DNA of 8,874 nucleotides from Fluviibacter sp039805725. Its GTDB lineage: Bacteria; Pseudomonadota; Gammaproteobacteria; Burkholderiales; Rhodocyclaceae. How positions within the stretch are numbered: position 1 is the stretch's first letter; every line of letters starts with the position of its first letter. The notes below the pieces were generated by a model, which saw nothing but the letters and a program-made list of their open reading frames with translations, did not search any database and was not told the DNA's origin. Where the stretch lies: positions 1 to 8,874 of the forward strand of contig JBDLTT010000029.1 of assembly GCA_039805725.1 (NCBI GenBank). The letters are read 5' to 3'. Shown here in pieces: positions 6,180 to 8,874 of this stretch. The translations under genes and the position numbers were made by a program.

Positions 6180-6806
6180 ATGAACAACACAGCGACCCCC
6201 CGAATCAAAGTCTGCGGTCTCACCCGTGTCGAAGACGTGCAGGCAGCCGTCGCCGCAGGGGTTGATGCGATTGGTCTGGTGTTTTACCCGGATAGTCCGC
6301 GTCACGTCAGTATTGAACAGGCCGCTGCGCTGTGTCGTCACGTTCCACCTTTCGTCACGATCGTCGGTCTTTTCGTCAACGCCTCGCGTGCCGAAGTGCA
6401 CCGAGTCTGCGAAGACGTGCCACTCAATCTGCTGCAGTTTCATGGTGACGAAACCGTCGATCAGTGCGAGGGCTTCGGCCTGCCGTATCTGCGCGCAGCG
6501 CGGGTTCGGCCAGGGGTGGATCTGTTAGAATTTGCTTCGCAATTCCCTTCGGCGCGCGCGCTGTTGCTCGACACCTGGACCCCGGCCTACGGCGGTAGCG
6601 GCGAGTCGTTCGACTGGTCACTGGTGCCGACAGCGTGCCCGTTATCGGTGATTCTGTCCGGAGGCCTCAACCCCGACAACGTGGCCAACGCCATTCGTCA
6701 GGTTCGGCCGGCTGCGGTCGACGTGTCATCCGGCGTGGAAAGCGCCAAAGGCATCAAGGATGCCGCCAAGATTCATGCCTTCGTCAGCGCCGTACGCGGT
6801 GTCTGA
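6180..6806 (+). CDS. trpF: phosphoribosylanthranilate isomerase
   Basis: TrpF catalyses the Amadori rearrangement of N-(5-phosphoribosyl)anthranilate to CdRP in tryptophan synthesis. It is a monofunctional TIM-barrel protein of 208 residues here, the usual size, not fused to TrpC. The N-terminal RIKVCGLTRVEDV carries the general base C12, and LLLDTW carries the general acid D131. FYPDSPRHVS (35-44), VGLFVN (62-67) and LLQFHGDE (84-91) are standard. The phosphate-binding region SGGLNPDNV plus VDVSSGVES lies at the C-terminus. The ATG at 6180 has only a weak ribosome site in the 12-nt gap after truA, so expression probably depends on readthrough from truA. trpB follows after 36 nt. No tryptophan-rich leader or attenuator is seen before it. 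Confidence 0.97.
   Translation: MNNTATPRIKVCGLTRVEDVQAAVAAGVDAIGLVFYPDSPRHVSIEQAAALCRHVPPFVTIVGLFVNASRAEVHRVCEDVPLNLLQFHGDETVDQCEGFGLPYLRAARVRPGVDLLEFASQFPSARALLLDTWTPAYGGSGESFDWSLVPTACPLSVILSGGLNPDNVANAIRQVRPAAVDVSSGVESAKGIKDAAKIHAFVSAVRGV
6523..6531 (+). promoter_or_regulatory. possible extended -10 promoter element inside trpF
   Basis: TGTTAGAAT matches an extended -10 (TGn followed by TAGAAT, 5 of 6 to TATAAT) in an AT-rich pocket of an otherwise GC-rich gene. No good -35 is present at the usual spacing. If active it would start transcription near 6538, about 300 nt before trpB. This is a sequence match only and could be chance. Confidence 0.2.
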
Positions 6807-6808
6807 AC

Positions 6809-6821
6809 GAGGGTAACCCTC
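6809..6821 (+). other. small inverted repeat between trpF and trpB
   Basis: GAGGGTAACCCTC forms a 5-bp stem with a TAA loop, 2 nt after the trpF stop and 21 nt before the trpB ATG. It has no T-run, so it is not an intrinsic terminator. It could be an RNA processing or stability hairpin or a protein-binding dyad, but its short stem makes chance plausible. Confidence 0.35.
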
Positions 6822-6842
6822 AGTCGTTAGAAAGTTTGGTCG

Positions 6843-8117
6843 ATGATGTCTTACGATTACCCTGATGCCCGCGGTCATTTTGGCCCTTACGGTGGCTCCT
6901 TTGTCTCGGAGACGCTGGTTGCCGCCCTGGAGCAGCTCAAGCATGCCTATGCGCATTACAGCCGCGATCCGGCGTTCATCGCCGAGTTTCAGAGTGAGCT
7001 GAATCATTTCGTGGGTCGACCCAGCCCGATTTATCACGCCCGACGCTGGAGCGAAGCGCTCGGTGGTGCGCAGATCTATCTCAAGCGCGAGGATCTGAAT
7101 CACACGGGCGCCCACAAAATCAATAACACCATCGGCCAGGCGTTGCTGGCCAAGCGCATGGGTAAGCAGCGCGTGATTGCTGAAACCGGTGCCGGTCAGC
7201 ACGGTGTGGCCTCGGCCACAGTCGCGGCGCGATTCGGTATGAAGTGCGTGGTCTACATGGGTGCCGAGGATGTCGGTCGTCAATCGGCCAATGTCTATCG
7301 TATGAAGCTGTTGGGTGCCGAAGTTGTCCCCGTCACCAGCGGTTCCAGAACGCTCAAGGACGCCCTCAATGAAGCGATGCGCGACTGGGTGACGAATGTG
7401 GAAGATACCTTCTACATCATTGGCACCGTCGCCGGGCCACACCCGTATCCCAAGATGGTGCGTGATTTTAATTCGGTCGTCGGCAAAGAATGCGTCAAGC
7501 AAATGCCGGAGATGGTCGGTCGCCAGCCAGACGCGGTGATCGCCTGCGTCGGCGGCGGCTCTAACGCCATGGGTATTTTTTATGATTACATTCCGCACGA
7601 GCAGGTGCGACTGATCGGTGTCGAAGCCGCTGGCGATGGCATCGATACGCCGCGTCATGCGGCTTCGCTGCAGTTGGGTAAACCGGGGGTGCTGCACGGT
7701 AACCGTACCTATCTGCTCCAGGATGACAATGGTCAGATCATTGAAACCCACTCCATCTCGGCCGGCCTGGACTATCCTGGTGTCGGTCCCGAGCATGCCT
7801 GGCTGAAGGATAGTGGCCGTGCCGAATATGTCGGTGCGACTGATGCAGAAGCGCTCCAGGCCTTCCATGACCTGTGCCGAATCGAAGGGATTATTCCGGC
7901 ACTGGAGTCGAGCCATGCACTGGCGTACGCGGCCAAGCTGGCGCCGACCTTACCGAAAGACAAGATCTTGCTGGTGAACTTGTCGGGCCGCGGTGACAAG
8001 GATCTACATATCGTTTCCGAAGCCAGCGGCATGGAGTTTTACTGCCGCCAGAGTTGTCGCACGGCGTTTGCCAAGGCGGGTATGCAGGTCAATGACAGCA
8101 ATGCGGAGGCGCAATAA
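6843..8117 (+). CDS. trpB: tryptophan synthase beta subunit
   Basis: TrpB is the PLP enzyme that condenses indole, channelled from TrpA, with serine to make tryptophan. The sequence opens GHFGPYGGSFVSETL. It carries the PLP lysine K92 in HTGAHKINNT and the catalytic glutamate E114 in AETGAGQHGVA. The PLP phosphate loop GGGSNAMG is at 237-244, and GLDYPGVGPEHAWL and VNLSGRGDKD are also present. Offsets relative to E. coli K87 and E109 are constant at +5. It is 424 residues, longer than the usual roughly 400. The extra length is a C-terminal tail beyond about residue 398 holding C401 and C405. Two adjacent ATGs (6843, 6846) are possible starts, and the only upstream Shine-Dalgarno-like sequence, AGAAAG at 6829-6834, is weak. 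The stop overlaps the trpA start by one base. Confidence 0.97.
   Translation: MMSYDYPDARGHFGPYGGSFVSETLVAALEQLKHAYAHYSRDPAFIAEFQSELNHFVGRPSPIYHARRWSEALGGAQIYLKREDLNHTGAHKINNTIGQALLAKRMGKQRVIAETGAGQHGVASATVAARFGMKCVVYMGAEDVGRQSANVYRMKLLGAEVVPVTSGSRTLKDALNEAMRDWVTNVEDTFYIIGTVAGPHPYPKMVRDFNSVVGKECVKQMPEMVGRQPDAVIACVGGGSNAMGIFYDYIPHEQVRLIGVEAAGDGIDTPRHAASLQLGKPGVLHGNRTYLLQDDNGQIIETHSISAGLDYPGVGPEHAWLKDSGRAEYVGATDAEALQAFHDLCRIEGIIPALESSHALAYAAKLAPTLPKDKILLVNLSGRGDKDLHIVSEASGMEFYCRQSCRTAFAKAGMQVNDSNAEAQ
8105..8109 (+). promoter_or_regulatory. trpA ribosome binding site within trpB
   Basis: GGAGG in the last codons of trpB ends 7 nt before the trpA ATG. It supports the start at 8117 and coupled synthesis of the alpha subunit. 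Confidence 0.8.
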
Positions 8118-8874
8118 TGGGTCGCATCGCTGACACCTTTGCTGCATTGGCCAAGCAGGGTCGTAAAGGCCTTATTCCCTACATCATGGCCGGCGATCCA
8201 TCGCCGGCGCTGACGGTCGATCTGCTGCATACACTGGTCGAGGGCGGTGCCGACGTCATCGAACTGGGCGTGCCGTTCTCCGACCCGATGGCCGATGGCC
8301 CGGTGATTCAGCGCGCCGCCGAGCGCGCCATCGCCAACGGCGTCGGCTTACACCAAACGCTGGCGCTGCTGGCGGCGTTTCGCAAGACCAATCAGGAAAC
8401 GCCGGTCGTGCTAATGGGCTATGCCAACCCCATCGAATGCATGGGCGTCGACGTGTTTGTCAGAGCAGCCAAAGCAGCGGGTGCCGACGGCGTGTTGGTT
8501 GTCGACTACCCACCGGAAGAATCAGATCAGTTTGCCCAACAGCTGCGCGCGGTCGATATGGATCCGATCTACCTGCTGGCGCCCACCTCGACTGAAGAAC
8601 GTATTGCGGCCGTCGCCAAAGTGGCCAGCGGCTACCTGTATTATGTGTCCCTGAAAGGGGTCACGGGTGCCGGTCACCTCGATCTGCATGAGGTGTCTCA
8701 GCGAATTCCACAAATCCGAGCCAAAACGGGTTTGCCGGTGGGTGTCGGTTTTGGCATCCGTGATGCCAGTACCGCCGAACGACTTGCGGGCATGGCCGAC
8801 GCGGTGGTGGTCGGCAGTCGCCTGATTGACGCGATGACCGAAGTGCCGCAAAGCGAGGTGCGTGCCGCGCTGCT
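8117..8874 (+). CDS. trpA: tryptophan synthase alpha subunit (3' end cut by window edge)
   Basis: TrpA cleaves indole-3-glycerol phosphate to indole and glyceraldehyde 3-phosphate, and passes indole to TrpB. My translation begins MGRIADTFAALAKQGRKGLI and stays open to the right edge for 252 full codons. Since the family is about 265-270 residues, only a short C-terminal piece is missing. The catalytic residues E49 (VIELGVPFSDP) and D60 (MADGPVIQ) fall at the same numbers as in the Salmonella enzyme. Further motifs are LMGYANPIE, VVDYPPEE, YLLAPTST, YYVSLKGVTGAG (flexible loop 6 region), VGVGFGIRDAST and VVVGSRLID. The start is set by the TAATG overlap with trpB and the GGAGG 7 nt upstream. 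accD often follows in related genomes but is not visible here. Confidence 0.97.
   Translation, partial: MGRIADTFAALAKQGRKGLIPYIMAGDPSPALTVDLLHTLVEGGADVIELGVPFSDPMADGPVIQRAAERAIANGVGLHQTLALLAAFRKTNQETPVVLMGYANPIECMGVDVFVRAAKAAGADGVLVVDYPPEESDQFAQQLRAVDMDPIYLLAPTSTEERIAAVAKVASGYLYYVSLKGVTGAGHLDLHEVSQRIPQIRAKTGLPVGVGFGIRDASTAERLAGMADAVVVGSRLIDAMTEVPQSEVRAAL
8189..8208 (+). repeat. 9-bp inverted repeat near the 5' end of trpA
   Basis: GCCGGCGAT and ATCGCCGGC are separated by CC, which would fold as a GC-rich hairpin with a 4-nt loop, 72 nt after the trpA start. It codes for AGDPSPA, part of a conserved TrpA segment, so coding constraint may explain it. No T-run follows. Confidence 0.5.

Noticed and set aside
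6726..7916. 396-codon open frame on the minus strand opposite trpB
   Set aside because: It is a mirror frame of a certain gene with strong third-position GC bias. It has no recognisable family, and it sits inside the trpF-trpB unit.

Overview
The window is a compact, intact, single-strand stretch of a high-GC proteobacterial chromosome (about 60% GC by eye). It carries biosynthetic genes in the order leuC-leuD-leuB-asd, then two small membrane-protein genes, then truA-trpF-trpB-trpA. The arrangement leuCDB-asd-(fimV)-truA-trpF-(trpBA)-accD is known from Betaproteobacteria and some Gammaproteobacteria. The protein sequences (Gram-negative type Asd, the LeuC/LeuD pair, TrpA with its MGYANPIE and VVDYPPEE segments) fit that placement. 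I cannot name a genus.

Region 1 (20-4361) is the leucine/aspartate-family block. LeuC and LeuD form isopropylmalate isomerase, LeuB is 3-isopropylmalate dehydrogenase, and Asd makes aspartate semialdehyde for lysine/DAP, threonine, methionine and isoleucine. Genes are tightly packed (1-base overlap, then gaps of 13 and 28 nt). The block ends in a strong GNRA-loop hairpin plus T-run at 4381-4414, which looks like an intrinsic terminator.

Region 2 (4415-5310) is the least expected part. Where related genomes usually have the large pilus/polarity gene fimV, this window has a 77-residue single-pass membrane protein. A 217-residue multi-pass protein follows that resembles the CbiQ/EcfT transmembrane component of energy-coupling factor transporters. 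No ECF ATPase or substrate-binding S component is present in the window. The two genes overlap by ATGA, and the second overlaps truA by another ATGA, so they appear to be translated as one unit with truA.

Region 3 (5307-8874) holds truA (tRNA pseudouridine synthase), trpF, trpB and trpA. trpA runs off the right edge near its expected C-terminus. trpB and trpA share a 1-base TAATG overlap with an embedded Shine-Dalgarno, the same architecture as leuC/leuD. There are no tRNAs, rRNAs, insertion sequences, CRISPR arrays or intergenic gaps over 60 bases.

Most of the window is ordinary conserved metabolism. The items worth a second look are the fimV-position replacement module, the terminator set 12 bases before its first start codon, an in-frame insertion in TruA, a Cys-containing TrpB tail, and a few local palindromes and a possible internal promoter.
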